A stretch of DNA of 64,000 bases from Bdellovibrio sp. SKB1291214 (GTDB lineage Bacteria > Bdellovibrionota > Bdellovibrionia > Bdellovibrionales > Bdellovibrionaceae). Shown in pieces: positions 36,777-44,808 of this stretch; within the stretch, counting starts at the first letter, position 1, and each line of letters opens with the position of its first letter. The notes below the pieces were generated by a model that was not told where the DNA came from, did no database searches, and saw nothing but the letters and a program-made list of their open reading frames with translations. A program made the translations under genes and the position numbers. Location of the stretch: the NCBI RefSeq assembly GCF_002209355.2, contig NZ_CP106855.1:372001-436000 (forward strand), read 5' to 3'.

Positions 36777-36873
36777 GGATCATCGCGGCTAGGCATTCAC
36801 CATTTTTATCTTGGTAAATGGCTGACCGGCCTCCCCTGGCTTTGCACACAAGTTTCAGAAGCAAATGGTAAAT

Positions 36874-36902
36874 AAAAAGGCCGGGTCTCCCCGGCCTTTT
36901 TA
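36874..36902. terminator. bidirectional intrinsic terminator
   Basis: The stem AAAAAGGCCGGG / CCCGGCCTTTTT with a four-base loop has T-runs in both directions. It lies between the convergent genes orn and the NtrC-type regulator. Confidence 0.87.
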
Positions 36903-36906
36903 TTAT

Positions 36907-38316
36907 CTAGTGAGCGAGTTCCGCGCCAACATCATCCTGCAGCTTGCGGTACAGGGTTTTGCGATCGATGCCGAGGGTTTTGGCTGTCAGATCTTTGACT
37001 CTGTCGCATTTTTCGTAAACGAATTGAATGTACTTCTTTTCAAGTTCCATCAACGGAGCTACTTGATCGCCGTAACGGAAAACGAAAGCGTTTTTGCGAT
37101 CCTCAGATTCCATGTCATTAGCAATGGGAGCTTCTTCAAATAACAGGAACGCCGATACATCGATTTCCGGTCCTGAACTTAAAACGACAGCACGCTCGAC
37201 CGCGTTTTCAAGCTCTCGAACATTGCCGCGCCAGTTTTGAGTCAATAGGAACTCTTTGGCGGATTTTTTGAAGCCGGTGATCTCAGTCCCGTTTAGTTCC
37301 GTGAATTTCTTTAAGAAGAATTCAGCTAAAGGCAAAATGTCTTCGCGACGTTCGCGCAGTGGCGGGATCGTGATTGGGATAACATTGAGACGGAAAAACA
37401 AGTCCTCGCGGAAACGCTTGGCCTGAACTTCAGCGCGCAAATCTTTATGAGTTGCCGTTACCACACGCACATCAATGGATCGTGATTGGTTTTCACCAAC
37501 GCGTTTGATTTCTTTTTCTTGAAGCACACGTAAAAGTTTCGCTTGAAGTGATAGGTTTAAATCACCGATTTCATCCAGGAACAATGTTCCGCCGTCAGCC
37601 TCTTCGAACAAACCGATTTTTTTATCATGGGCACCTGTAAAGGAGCCTTTGGCGTGACCGAATAATTCCGATTCAAGCAGATTTTCTGGAATCGCCGAGC
37701 AGTTGATCGCCACGAAAGGCTTATCGGCACGTGGACTCCAATTATGGATTGCACGGGCGAAAACTTCTTTTCCTGTCCCCGATTCCCCAGTGATGGAAAC
37801 CGTTGCCGAACTTTTTGCTACGCGTTTTGCAAGTTCAATGATTTTGCGAATCCCTTCACTTTTCCCGATGATACCACTAGGGCTTAAACCTTTGGATTGA
37901 TCAATTGCTTCACGCAGATTTTTATTTTCGCGATTCAAATAATTAAATTTGAAAGCGCGTTGCGCTGAAATCAACAGTTGTGGAAAGTGAATAGGCTTAA
38001 CCACGAAGTCATAAGCGCCGGCTTCAATCGCAGATACCGCTGTATCAACATCATTAGAAACCGTCACCAAGATGATTGGAACCATCAGGCCTTCGTTTCG
38101 CATTTGACGAATGAAATCGACACCTGACATCTGTGGCAAATTCAAATCCGTGATGATTGCATCAGGAGCTACTTTACCAGATTTAATCTTATTAAGTGCT
38201 TCAAGTGGCTCTGTGCAATGATGCACCTGAATATCTTTTTGTCTGAAATATGCGACCGCTAACTCTGCAAGATCTAAGTCGTCTTCAATTAATAAAATGT
38301 GTTTTGGAGAATTCAT
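36907..38316 (-). CDS. NtrC-family sigma-54-dependent response regulator
   Basis: The 469-residue activator has three domains. Residues about 1-120 form a receiver (LLIEDDLDLAEL; phospho-Asp in AIITDLNLPQMSG). An AAA+ ATPase follows with Walker A GESGTGKE, the sigma-54 contact loop GSFTGA, Walker B LFLDEIGDL and the Arg finger region. The end is a Fis-type helix-turn-helix (RVKDLTAKTLGIDRKTLYRKL). No histidine kinase adjoins it. It faces the gene cluster starting at 38530, which has a matching sigma-54 promoter. The start at 38316 gives MNSPKHILLIEDD; a longer form from 38364 is less likely. Confidence 0.94.
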   Translation of the reverse strand: MNSPKHILLIEDDLDLAELAVAYFRQKDIQVHHCTEPLEALNKIKSGKVAPDAIITDLNLPQMSGVDFIRQMRNEGLMVPIILVTVSNDVDTAVSAIEAGAYDFVVKPIHFPQLLISAQRAFKFNYLNRENKNLREAIDQSKGLSPSGIIGKSEGIRKIIELAKRVAKSSATVSITGESGTGKEVFARAIHNWSPRADKPFVAINCSAIPENLLESELFGHAKGSFTGAHDKKIGLFEEADGGTLFLDEIGDLNLSLQAKLLRVLQEKEIKRVGENQSRSIDVRVVTATHKDLRAEVQAKRFREDLFFRLNVIPITIPPLRERREDILPLAEFFLKKFTELNGTEITGFKKSAKEFLLTQNWRGNVRELENAVERAVVLSSGPEIDVSAFLLFEEAPIANDMESEDRKNAFVFRYGDQVAPLMELEKKYIQFVYEKCDRVKDLTAKTLGIDRKTLYRKLQDDVGAELAH

Positions 38317-38455
38317 AATTTTCGTACCCCCAGTTGATGCCCCTATTAAAAGCAAACGAGGCATTTAGGTACAACCCAAAAGTCCGTTTATGCCCCAATC
38401 GTAATTTTTGTAAGATTCTTTCACGGTTTATTTCGATCTGAGCACAAAAGTCGAG

Positions 38456-38471
38456 TGGCACTCGAAATGCA
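38456..38471 (+). promoter_or_regulatory. predicted sigma-54 (RpoN) promoter
   Basis: TGGCACTCGAAATGCA matches the -24/-12 elements (TGGCAC ... TGCA) with the exact GG-N10-GC spacing and two mismatches to the full consensus. It lies 58 bases before the start of the lipoprotein gene at 38530 and 140 bases from the divergent NtrC-type activator gene. Confidence 0.72.
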
Positions 38472-38529
38472 AAATGGATTTGTGTCCGGGGCGATAGGCC
38501 CTAGTAAATGACAGAAGGAGACAACAGTT

Positions 38530-39099
38530 ATGTTGCAGAAAAGACTTTTTGGAACAGCACTAGCAGCAACGGCGGCACTTGCGGTTGGTTGTGCATCCAC
38601 AGAACCTAAAGTAGCTAAGGAAGAAACTCCATCTAAAGTATCCCAAGCGGTAGCTGAAGTTGGTGGCACATATTATACAGTGATTGATTTCCCTCAAGGA
38701 AAAAACGCGATCACTGATATTGAAAAACAAAAACTACGTCAACTTGCAGGCGCAGCGAACGCACGTGGCGACGTGAAAGAAATCCAAGTTTTGGCGTGGG
38801 CAGACCGTGAATACCCTGCCGAAGGCCAAAAAGTTGGTAAGAATGACAAAAAATTGGCCGACGATCGCTTGGCTGCTGTGAAAGATTTCTTCAAAAAAGA
38901 TCTTCAATCTAAAGCAGACGTTGATACTCACAATATGGCACAACGCCCAGGCTTCTTTGCTGAAACATTCAACTCGCAAGACAACAAAACCAAAACATCT
39001 TTTGAAAACATTGGTGCAGCACCAAACGATATTGGTTCTCGCCAAGCATTAGTAGGAAACAAAGCTTCTAAAGCTGTGATCCTAGTAAAATACGAATAA
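38530..39099 (+). CDS. OmpA-like stress lipoprotein
   Basis: The 189-residue protein starts with a lipoprotein signal (LAVGC, Cys about residue 21) after a GAAGGAG ribosome site. The mature part has blocks that recall an OmpA-like periplasmic domain: IEKQKLRQLAGAANARGDVKEIQVLAWADREYP, then KLADDRLAAVKDFFKKDL and the late VILVKYE. The key DxR peptidoglycan motif is not convincing. It is the first gene of a cluster with csbD and a DUF883 gene behind a predicted sigma-54 promoter, so an envelope-stress role is likely. Confidence 0.75.
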   Translation: MLQKRLFGTALAATAALAVGCASTEPKVAKEETPSKVSQAVAEVGGTYYTVIDFPQGKNAITDIEKQKLRQLAGAANARGDVKEIQVLAWADREYPAEGQKVGKNDKKLADDRLAAVKDFFKKDLQSKADVDTHNMAQRPGFFAETFNSQDNKTKTSFENIGAAPNDIGSRQALVGNKASKAVILVKYE

Positions 39100-39116
39100 T
39101 ACCGAAGGAGGTAGTT

Positions 39117-39377
39117 ATGAATAAAGATACAATCCAAGGAAAATGGAACGAGATCAAAGGTGAGCTTCGTAAAACATGGGGCAATATCACTGACGACGAA
39201 TTCGAAAAAACTAAAGGCGATGCTCAAGCTATCGCAGGGATCGTTCAACAACGCTACGGATTGGCGAAGGAAGACGCATCTGAAAAAGTATCTACTTTGA
39301 TGAGCAGATACGCAGAAGCGACTAAAGAAACTCTTCGTCAAGGACGCGACGAAGCTGAACGTAAAAGAAATCACTAA
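39117..39377 (+). CDS. CsbD family stress-response protein
   Basis: The 86-residue protein matches CsbD/UPF0337: IQGKWNEIKGELRKTWGNITDDEFEKTKGD at the N-terminus, followed by an amphipathic helical half with QRYGLAKEDASEKV. CsbD proteins are induced by general stress in many bacteria, and their molecular role is unknown. It starts 17 bases after the lipoprotein gene, with a strong GAAGGAGG ribosome site, so the two are co-transcribed. Confidence 0.9.
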   Translation: MNKDTIQGKWNEIKGELRKTWGNITDDEFEKTKGDAQAIAGIVQQRYGLAKEDASEKVSTLMSRYAEATKETLRQGRDEAERKRNH

Positions 39378-39512
39378 TTAGATTATGTTCGCTCCGTGAC
39401 TGGATCCTTCAGCGGTCACGGGTTCTCCGCCGCCCCTTTGCTTTTCTCCGCCGAGAATGCAGGGGGGCGGTCTCTTTCTCAACAACGTAAACTCAACAAC
39501 GAGGAGGCTGAA

Positions 39513-39779
39513 ATGGCATCAACTACAAATCAAATGGTAAATTCAGGAAAAAACTCATTGGATAAAGCCAAAGATATGATTAATGATAGCGGCTTTAATG
39601 ACGCTGAACAAATGATCGAAAAAGTGAGAGCAGGTTTTGAAACAGCTCAAGATTCAGCGAAGGAATACGCTGATAAAGCTGTAAAACTTGCTAAGAAAAA
39701 TCCATGGTATGTTGCCGCTGGCGCAGCAGGCTTGGGTCTTTTGGTGGGCAGCCTTTTGGCTCGCAGACGCAAACACTAA
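39513..39779 (+). CDS. DUF883/YqjD-like membrane-anchored stress protein
   Basis: The start is placed at 39513 after a GAGGAGG ribosome site. The 88 residues form a charged amphipathic helix (FNDAEQMIEKVRAGFETAQDSAKEYADKAV) followed by NPWYVAAGAAGLGLLVGSLLARRR, the C-terminal membrane anchor that defines this family. E. coli members (YqjD, ElaB) tie ribosomes to the inner membrane in stationary phase. It is the third gene of the sigma-54-headed cluster, which ends in the hairpin at 39801. Confidence 0.9.
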   Translation: MASTTNQMVNSGKNSLDKAKDMINDSGFNDAEQMIEKVRAGFETAQDSAKEYADKAVKLAKKNPWYVAAGAAGLGLLVGSLLARRRKH

Positions 39780-39800
39780 TTAGAAATTTTAAATTTCATT

Positions 39801-39850
39801 AAAAAGCCACATGTCACGGAAGACTCGACATTGTGGCTTTTTTCTTTTTT
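39801..39850. terminator. intrinsic terminator
   Basis: The arms AAAAGCCACA and TGTGGCTTTT enclose an 18-base loop that can pair further (TGTC / GACA). A T-run follows on the plus strand and A5 on the other side. It ends the csbD cluster and may also serve the convergent Hpt gene. Confidence 0.75.
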
Positions 39851-40169
39851 AAGGTGCGAGTTTTTTTAAATGCTCGCGCATCGAATTCAAAAGCGCACGA
39901 GTCACAGTTTTCACACCATCCCCGTCTTGAGATACGGCTTTGTTTTCCAATTCTTTGGCAGTGGCAGTTAGATTTGGAAATTCGAAAGTATCGGCATTAC
40001 CTTTAATCTGATGTCCTAGTTTTTTTGCTAACTCAAAATCGACAACGCCCGAATTTTCAATGCCGGACAATTCACCAATACGGCGAAGTAAGTAGCGAAC
40101 TTGGTCATCGACAGATACTTTGAAATCATCATCACTCACGACGAAACTCTCCCATGCTGATGAGCACAT
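39849..40169 (-). CDS. Hpt (histidine phosphotransfer) domain protein
   Basis: The 106-residue helical protein has the Hpt motif KKLGHQIKGNADTFEFPNL with phospho-His at about 53, then KELENKA. It takes phosphate from one receiver and hands it to another. It stands alone without a kinase or receiver domain. The single-domain receiver at 35824 and the NtrC-type regulator at 36907 lie within 5 kb. The ribosome site before ATG is weak; an in-frame GTG a few codons later is an alternative start. Confidence 0.85.
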   Translation of the reverse strand: MCSSAWESFVVSDDDFKVSVDDQVRYLLRRIGELSGIENSGVVDFELAKKLGHQIKGNADTFEFPNLTATAKELENKAVSQDGDGVKTVTRALLNSMREHLKKLAP

Positions 40170-40294
40170 TCTAAATTAAAGTCCCAGAAATCATCAAGTG
40201 TCTAGTTTCCGCGGCAATATTTCCCCGCATCGTGGAATATTGCCCCATGTTTTAAAGGAATTTACCTATAAATAAATATAAACGCTTTTGGGCT

Positions 40295-40310
40295 CGGCAC
40301 TGCAGTTGCA
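40295..40310 (+). promoter_or_regulatory. predicted sigma-54 (RpoN) promoter
   Basis: CGGCACTGCAGTTGCA fits the -24/-12 pattern with perfect -12 element (TTGCA), a near-perfect -24 element and the exact GG-N10-GC spacing. It lies 67 bases before the start codon at 40378. Confidence 0.72.
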
Positions 40311-40377
40311 ATCACCGGTATATACGAAACATGACTGGGAGAAACGCATCAGTCAGACAGAATTAAAGGAGAACGAT

Positions 40378-40623
40378 ATGAAAATTTTTACTTCACTTGT
40401 ACTGGCGGGTTTGTTGTTTGGCACATCTTATAGCGTTGCGAACGACGTCAAAGAATCAGTCAAAGAGACAGCACAGGATGCTAAGAAAACTGTAAAAAAA
40501 GGCACTCACCGCGTTCAGGAAGAAGGCTGTGAGATGGTGAATGGAAAAATGGAATGCGCAGGTAAAAAAATTAAAAACCGCGCAACTGAAGTTAAAGACG
40601 AAGTTAAGGACATGGCGAACTAA
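40378..40623 (+). CDS. small exported amphipathic protein, entericidin/YqjD-like character
   Basis: The 81-residue product has a signal peptide (MKIFTSLVLAGLLFGTSYSVA) after an AAAGGAG ribosome site. The mature part is mostly a Lys/Glu amphipathic helix with repeats of the type VKESVKETAQDAKKTVKKGTH and KNRATEVKDEVKDMAN, plus a central pair of cysteines (GCEMVNGKMECAG). Such helices resemble stress or desiccation-type proteins. It follows a predicted sigma-54 promoter, and the barrel gene at 40673 comes 49 bases later. Confidence 0.75.
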   Translation: MKIFTSLVLAGLLFGTSYSVANDVKESVKETAQDAKKTVKKGTHRVQEEGCEMVNGKMECAGKKIKNRATEVKDEVKDMAN

Positions 40624-40672
40624 TTCGTCTCTCTCAATCATCCATTAAGAACTTTTTAGACAGGAGCAAAAA

Positions 40673-41332
40673 ATGAATTTCAAAAAAGCTTTTTCAATCG
40701 CAGCAATCGCAATCTTGGCAACCCCTTCCGTATACGCTCAAGATAAAACAACAACTGAAACAACTACTGAATCATCATCTTCTAGCGACATCAAGCCAGG
40801 TGGCGTGTTCATCGAGCCGATGCTGACTTACCAAACTGGTAACGTAAACATCAACTGGCCAGCTCCCCTTAAAGACTCTGACGAAAGCCTGAAAGGCTTC
40901 GGTTTAGGCGTACGCTTGGGTGGCCACATCTATGAATCTGTATTCTTGGGTGTTGATGGTCGCTACTCGAAACCAACTTATGACTCTTCAGCATTGGGTG
41001 CAGATGGATCTGCTGATGCTTACGATGCTGGTGTGACGTTGGGTGTACAAACACCGCTTTACGGTATCCGCGTTTGGGGGACATACATCCTTACAGGTGC
41101 GTTGAATCCTGAAGAAATTAACAACGTTGACGCCAAGTTTTCTGATCTTAAAGGTTACCGTGTAGGCGCTGGTATCTATGTGAAAAGCGTCTCCATCAAC
41201 CTTGAGTATCAGGACGCTAAATACGATACGACAACAATTGAAAAAGCCGGTCCCCTTTCTGGGAACCTAGATGGCATCGATGGACATAACAAGAGCTACA
41301 TCTTGAGCTTGTCTTTCCCTGTCACTCTCTAA
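40673..41332 (+). CDS. outer-membrane beta-barrel-like protein
   Basis: The 219-residue product has a signal peptide (ending VYAQ), a Thr/Ser-rich spacer and then typical barrel strands: GGVFIEPMLTYQTGNVNI, GFGLGVRLGGHIYESVFLGVDGRYS, YRVGAGIYVKSVSINLEYQDAKYD, and the end YILSLSFPVTL. The size suggests eight strands, as in OmpW- or OmpX-like proteins. An ACAGGAGC ribosome site precedes ATG. It may belong to the transcript from the sigma-54 promoter at 40295 and ends before a GC-rich hairpin at 41348. Confidence 0.78.
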   Translation: MNFKKAFSIAAIAILATPSVYAQDKTTTETTTESSSSSDIKPGGVFIEPMLTYQTGNVNINWPAPLKDSDESLKGFGLGVRLGGHIYESVFLGVDGRYSKPTYDSSALGADGSADAYDAGVTLGVQTPLYGIRVWGTYILTGALNPEEINNVDAKFSDLKGYRVGAGIYVKSVSINLEYQDAKYDTTTIEKAGPLSGNLDGIDGHNKSYILSLSFPVTL

Positions 41333-41347
41333 TATCCCATCCCATTG

Positions 41348-41374
41348 CGGGCAGCTTGTGAGCCGAGCTGCCCG
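41348..41374 (+). terminator. intrinsic terminator-like hairpin
   Basis: The perfect 9-bp stem CGGGCAGCT / AGCTGCCCG has a nine-base loop. Only a mixed pyrimidine tail (TTCCTCTTTCTCC) follows. It stands 15 bases after the barrel gene. Confidence 0.7.
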
Positions 41375-41465
41375 TTCCTCTTTCTCCAGCTTACGATTCT
41401 GTTATGAAACAGATATTCCTTTGTAAACCTCCTTCTATCTAGTAATTTGAAGAACTCGCAACATC

Positions 41466-42212
41466 TTGCAACACCTTGCAATAGAGGCTTCCATTATTAC
41501 TTGGATTATTTCTGTATTTCTGACGACTGCAACTGCAAGCGCGGCAGAGCCGCTCAAAGAAGTTTCCATGGGAATTCCCTACAAGTTCACTCGCAACCAA
41601 GCCTTGGTTGAGTACCATAACTTACTGACGCACGCGTTTTCCGACATTGGTTACAAAGTCGTCCTTACCCGCGTCGCAATTCAAAGCTCCCATGAAATGC
41701 TTGTTTCTGGGACGGTAGACATGGTCCCCTATGATGATTTGGCCGATGCCAAAGGACGCGATCAAATAGTTACGACATCGTTCCCCGTGGTGCTAACGGT
41801 GGGCACCGTCTTTCATTCTAAGATCCGTCCCATTAAGGAAATTGACCTGGCGAAGTATCGAGGTGCCATTTCCAAAAACAATACCGCTATCATCCGAGAT
41901 GCAGAAAAAAGAAAACTTAAGTTTATTCAAACCGCCAACCCTTTTCACTGCATTCAGACGGTCGTCGAAAAGAAAACCGATTACTGCATAACTATCCATG
42001 AAGTTGGGAAATCAACAGTAAGTTCAAGTCCGGAAGCCAGGGGCCTGATCGTGCCAGTCGAAAAACCCTTTGTGCAAATTCCCGTTCATGTCTCAATGAA
42101 TAAAAAATACGCGGCGGATCTGCCTAAGCTTGAAGCTGCACTTAAAGAACGTCTGCGGGGCGATCTTAGCAAATATCCCACTCTGCGGGGCGCCCTTAAC
42201 ACCAATCCATAA
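41466..42212 (+). CDS. solitary periplasmic solute-binding-like protein (SBP_bac_3 type)
   Basis: The 248-residue frame has a hydrophobic signal (ITWIISVFLTTATASA), then EVSMGIPYKFTRNQALVEYH, HEMLVSGTVDMVPYDD and PIKEIDLAKYRGAISKNNTA, the layout of small family-3 binding proteins. No ATG exists near the signal peptide: the only usual codon is TTG at 41466, without a ribosome site. AGAGG stands before an ATT at about 41493, so the real start may be non-canonical. No permease is adjacent. A terminator follows. Confidence 0.7.
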   Translation: MQHLAIEASIITWIISVFLTTATASAAEPLKEVSMGIPYKFTRNQALVEYHNLLTHAFSDIGYKVVLTRVAIQSSHEMLVSGTVDMVPYDDLADAKGRDQIVTTSFPVVLTVGTVFHSKIRPIKEIDLAKYRGAISKNNTAIIRDAEKRKLKFIQTANPFHCIQTVVEKKTDYCITIHEVGKSTVSSSPEARGLIVPVEKPFVQIPVHVSMNKKYAADLPKLEAALKERLRGDLSKYPTLRGALNTNP

Positions 42213-42244
42213 AAAAAGCCCCACTCACCGAGCGGGGCTTTTTT
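42211..42244. terminator. bidirectional intrinsic terminator
   Basis: The stem AAGCCCC / GGGGCTT, extended by CTC / GAG inside, has T-runs on both strands. It separates the convergent genes ending at 42212 and 42265. Confidence 0.86.
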
Positions 42245-42264
42245 AATCTAAAATAACTTAGATC

Positions 42265-43683
42265 TTAGTAACGGTAGTGATCTGGTTTGAATGGACCAGA
42301 TGGGTTCATGTGCAAGTACTTCGCTTGTTTTTGAGAAAGCTTAGTCAATTTCACACCCAATTTACCCAAGTGAAGCGCCGCCACTTTCTCATCCAAGTGC
42401 TTCGGCAAACGGTAAACAGCGATCTCTTGGTACTTGTCGCGGTTGTTGTAAAGTTCCATTTGAGCCAACACTTGATTTGTGAACGAGTTTGACATGACGA
42501 AGCTTGGGTGGCCAGTAGCACAACCCAAGTTCACCAAACGACCTTTTGCAAGGATGATGATTTGGTTGCCATTTTTCAAAGTGTGGATGTCCACTTGAGG
42601 TTTAACTTCGCGGATTTTTGAATTTTTGTTCATCCAAGCCATATCGATTTCGATGTCGAAGTGACCAATGTTACAAACGATCGCGTTGTTTTTCATTTTA
42701 GTGAAGTGTTTTTCAGTGATGATATCGCAGCAGCCAGTTGCTGTTACAAAGATATCGCCGATCGGAGCTGCCTCTTCCATAGTCACAACTTCGAAACCTT
42801 CCATCGCTGCTTGCAATGCACAGATAGGATCGATTTCAGTCACTAGAACGCGAGCACCCAAACCACGCATTGAGTGCGCAGAACCTTTACCTACGTCACC
42901 GTAACCAGCCACAACACACACTTTACCAGCGATCATCACGTCTGTCGCACGTTTGATACCATCAGCAAGCGACTCACGGCAGCCGTACAAGTTGTCGAAT
43001 TTGGATTTAGTTACAGAGTCGTTGATGTTGATTGCTGGAACTTTCAATTTTCCTGCTTTCAACATGACTTCCAGATTGTGGACACCCGTTGTTGTCTCTT
43101 CAGAGATACCGATGATTTTCTTCATCTCTTTAGCGAAACGTGGCTCGTGCATCATGTTTGTCAGATCACCACCATCATCCAAGATCATGTTGTAGCCGTC
43201 TTTGCCCCAACCAGTGATAGTTTGTTCGATACACCAGTTAAACTCAGTCTCAGTCAAACCTTTCCACGCAAATACCGGAATACCCGCGGCAGCGATAGCT
43301 ACAGCAGCGTGATCTTGAGTTGAGAAGATGTTGCAAGAAGACCAACGGATTTCAGCACCAAGCTCTACAAGTGTTTCGATCAACACTGCAGTTTGGATTG
43401 TCATGTGAAGGCAACCAGCGATTTTTGCACCTTTAAGAGGTTTTTGTTTGCCGAACTCTTTACGAAGAGCCATCAAACCTGGCATTTCAGTTTCAGCAAT
43501 AGAGATCTCTTCACGACCCCATTTAGCAAGCTTCGCGAAAACCTCTGGGTTTTCCATAGCCTCTTTGCAAACCATGAAGTCACGGTTGTTTTTAGAAGTC
43601 GTTGCCGCTTTAGTATTCGCTGCTATTGCAGCTTTCGCGTTGTTTTTTTTCATCGCTTTTCCATTCGTAGTTGTAGTCGCCAT
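42265..43683 (-). CDS. ahcY: adenosylhomocysteinase
   Basis: The 472-residue enzyme splits S-adenosylhomocysteine into homocysteine and adenosine, closing the methyl cycle. The family blocks are complete: [33 protein letters not shown], the NAD-binding motif [32 protein letters not shown] and the C-terminal KPDHYRY. The N-terminus is extended by about 30 Lys/Ala/Asn-rich residues that most homologues lack. It lies downstream of map on the same strand, with a terminator-like hairpin between them. Confidence 0.97.
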   Translation of the reverse strand: MATTTTNGKAMKKNNAKAAIAANTKAATTSKNNRDFMVCKEAMENPEVFAKLAKWGREEISIAETEMPGLMALRKEFGKQKPLKGAKIAGCLHMTIQTAVLIETLVELGAEIRWSSCNIFSTQDHAAVAIAAAGIPVFAWKGLTETEFNWCIEQTITGWGKDGYNMILDDGGDLTNMMHEPRFAKEMKKIIGISEETTTGVHNLEVMLKAGKLKVPAININDSVTKSKFDNLYGCRESLADGIKRATDVMIAGKVCVVAGYGDVGKGSAHSMRGLGARVLVTEIDPICALQAAMEGFEVVTMEEAAPIGDIFVTATGCCDIITEKHFTKMKNNAIVCNIGHFDIEIDMAWMNKNSKIREVKPQVDIHTLKNGNQIIILAKGRLVNLGCATGHPSFVMSNSFTNQVLAQMELYNNRDKYQEIAVYRLPKHLDEKVAALHLGKLGVKLTKLSQKQAKYLHMNPSGPFKPDHYRY

Positions 43684-43713
43684 TTTTGAAAACGTCCTTT
43701 GTTAATCTTAAAA

Positions 43714-43747
43714 ACTAAAAAATAAATCTCACTCGGCAAGCCGAGAT
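43714..43747 (-). terminator. terminator or attenuator between map and ahcY
   Basis: On the minus strand the stem CTCGG / CCGAG with loop CTTG is followed by TGAGATTTATTTTTT. It lies eight bases after the map stop and 30 bases before the ahcY start, so it may separate the two transcripts or reduce read-through into ahcY. Confidence 0.65.
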
Positions 43748-43754
43748 ATATAAA

Positions 43755-44519
43755 CTAAGGTAAAGTTAAAATCTCGTAGCCCGTATCAGTAACCAGCACC
43801 GTGTGCTCGTACTGCGCAGACAGTTTTCCATCGGCCGTGTTGTAGTACTTGATGGAAGAGTTCGGAATCGCAAACTCAACCACATCCTCAACACCCTGAT
43901 TCACCATCGGCTCCACCGTGATACAGTGGAAAGGTACCAGGCGCTCGCCCTTACCTTTCTTACCAAACGCCGGCACAAAAGGTTCATCGTGGAACGTACG
44001 TCCCACACCATGACCACCGATTTCTTTAACAACCGTGTAGCCCTTGCGAGTCACATACTTATAAGTTTCAAAACCAATGTCACCTGTGTACCCACGAGGA
44101 GTAATAGCCTCAATCCCCTTGTCACGAGCCAACTGCGCCGTTTCCACCAGATCGCGTGCCTCGTCAGAAACATCACCAATCATGTACATGCGCGAAGTAT
44201 CCCCAAAGAATCCATCAATCCAAGCAGTAACATCGACATTGATGATGTCACCATCTTTAAGAATCACTGATGAATCAGGAACACCATGACAAACGACTTC
44301 ATTCACAGAAGTACAAGTGTACTTAGGATACCCGTGATAACCCAGACAAGCCGACTTAGCCCCACGAGTTTTCATAAAATCATTAGCAAGCTCATCAATT
44401 TCTTGAGTAGAGATTCCAATTTTAACGTATTTTTCAAGATAAGTAAGAGTGTCAGCCGCAATCCTGCAGGCCACAGTCATTTTTTTGATCTCTTCAAGAG
44501 ACAGAGGCTTAATTCCCAT
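43755..44519 (-). CDS. map: methionine aminopeptidase type I
   Basis: The 254-residue cytoplasmic enzyme removes the initiator methionine. The pita-bread metal ligands are in place: SVNEVVCHGVPD with His, INVDVTAWIDGFFGDTSRM (two Asp), GHGVGRTFHDEPFVP (His), ITVEPMV (Glu) and QYEHTVLVT (Glu). The start at 44519 (MGIKPLSLEEIKKM) fits the family; the frame upstream to 44561 lies in low-complexity sequence. No N-terminal zinc-finger extension is present. Confidence 0.96.
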   Translation of the reverse strand: MGIKPLSLEEIKKMTVACRIAADTLTYLEKYVKIGISTQEIDELANDFMKTRGAKSACLGYHGYPKYTCTSVNEVVCHGVPDSSVILKDGDIINVDVTAWIDGFFGDTSRMYMIGDVSDEARDLVETAQLARDKGIEAITPRGYTGDIGFETYKYVTRKGYTVVKEIGGHGVGRTFHDEPFVPAFGKKGKGERLVPFHCITVEPMVNQGVEDVVEFAIPNSSIKYYNTADGKLSAQYEHTVLVTDTGYEILTLP

Positions 44520-44672
44520 AGGCAAAAGGTATAACACACCCCCACCCCTACGCCAAGACAAGGATTACCCACAATTCATAAGCTCAACCCAATTGCCCCC
44601 ACCCCAAAAAATCCGAACAAACCCACAAAACCGCCCCCAAACAAGACACCACTCCCTTTCTCCCAACACCGA

Positions 44673-44718
44673 GTCGCAAAGCGACCAGAAAAAGCGGCGC
44701 CAAGTCGCCAAAGGCGAC
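44673..44718. repeat. two consecutive GTCGC-type hairpins
   Basis: GTCGC-AAA-GCGAC is followed 18 bases later by GTCGCC-AAA-GGCGAC. The same arm and the same AAA loop occur twice, so this is a tandem pair of near-identical hairpins. Confidence 0.7.
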
Positions 44719-44808
44719 GGCCAGCCAAAAAAAACAGCGGCGCCCGCAGGGCCAGCCCCAAAACTAACGGAGGCCCCGAACGCGGGGAACGCGAACAGGA
44801 AGAACCAA

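Noticed and set aside
43684-43754. SAH riboswitch before ahcY
   Set aside because: Only 71 bases separate map and ahcY, and the visible hairpin with T-run fits a simple terminator. The conserved riboswitch core was not seen.
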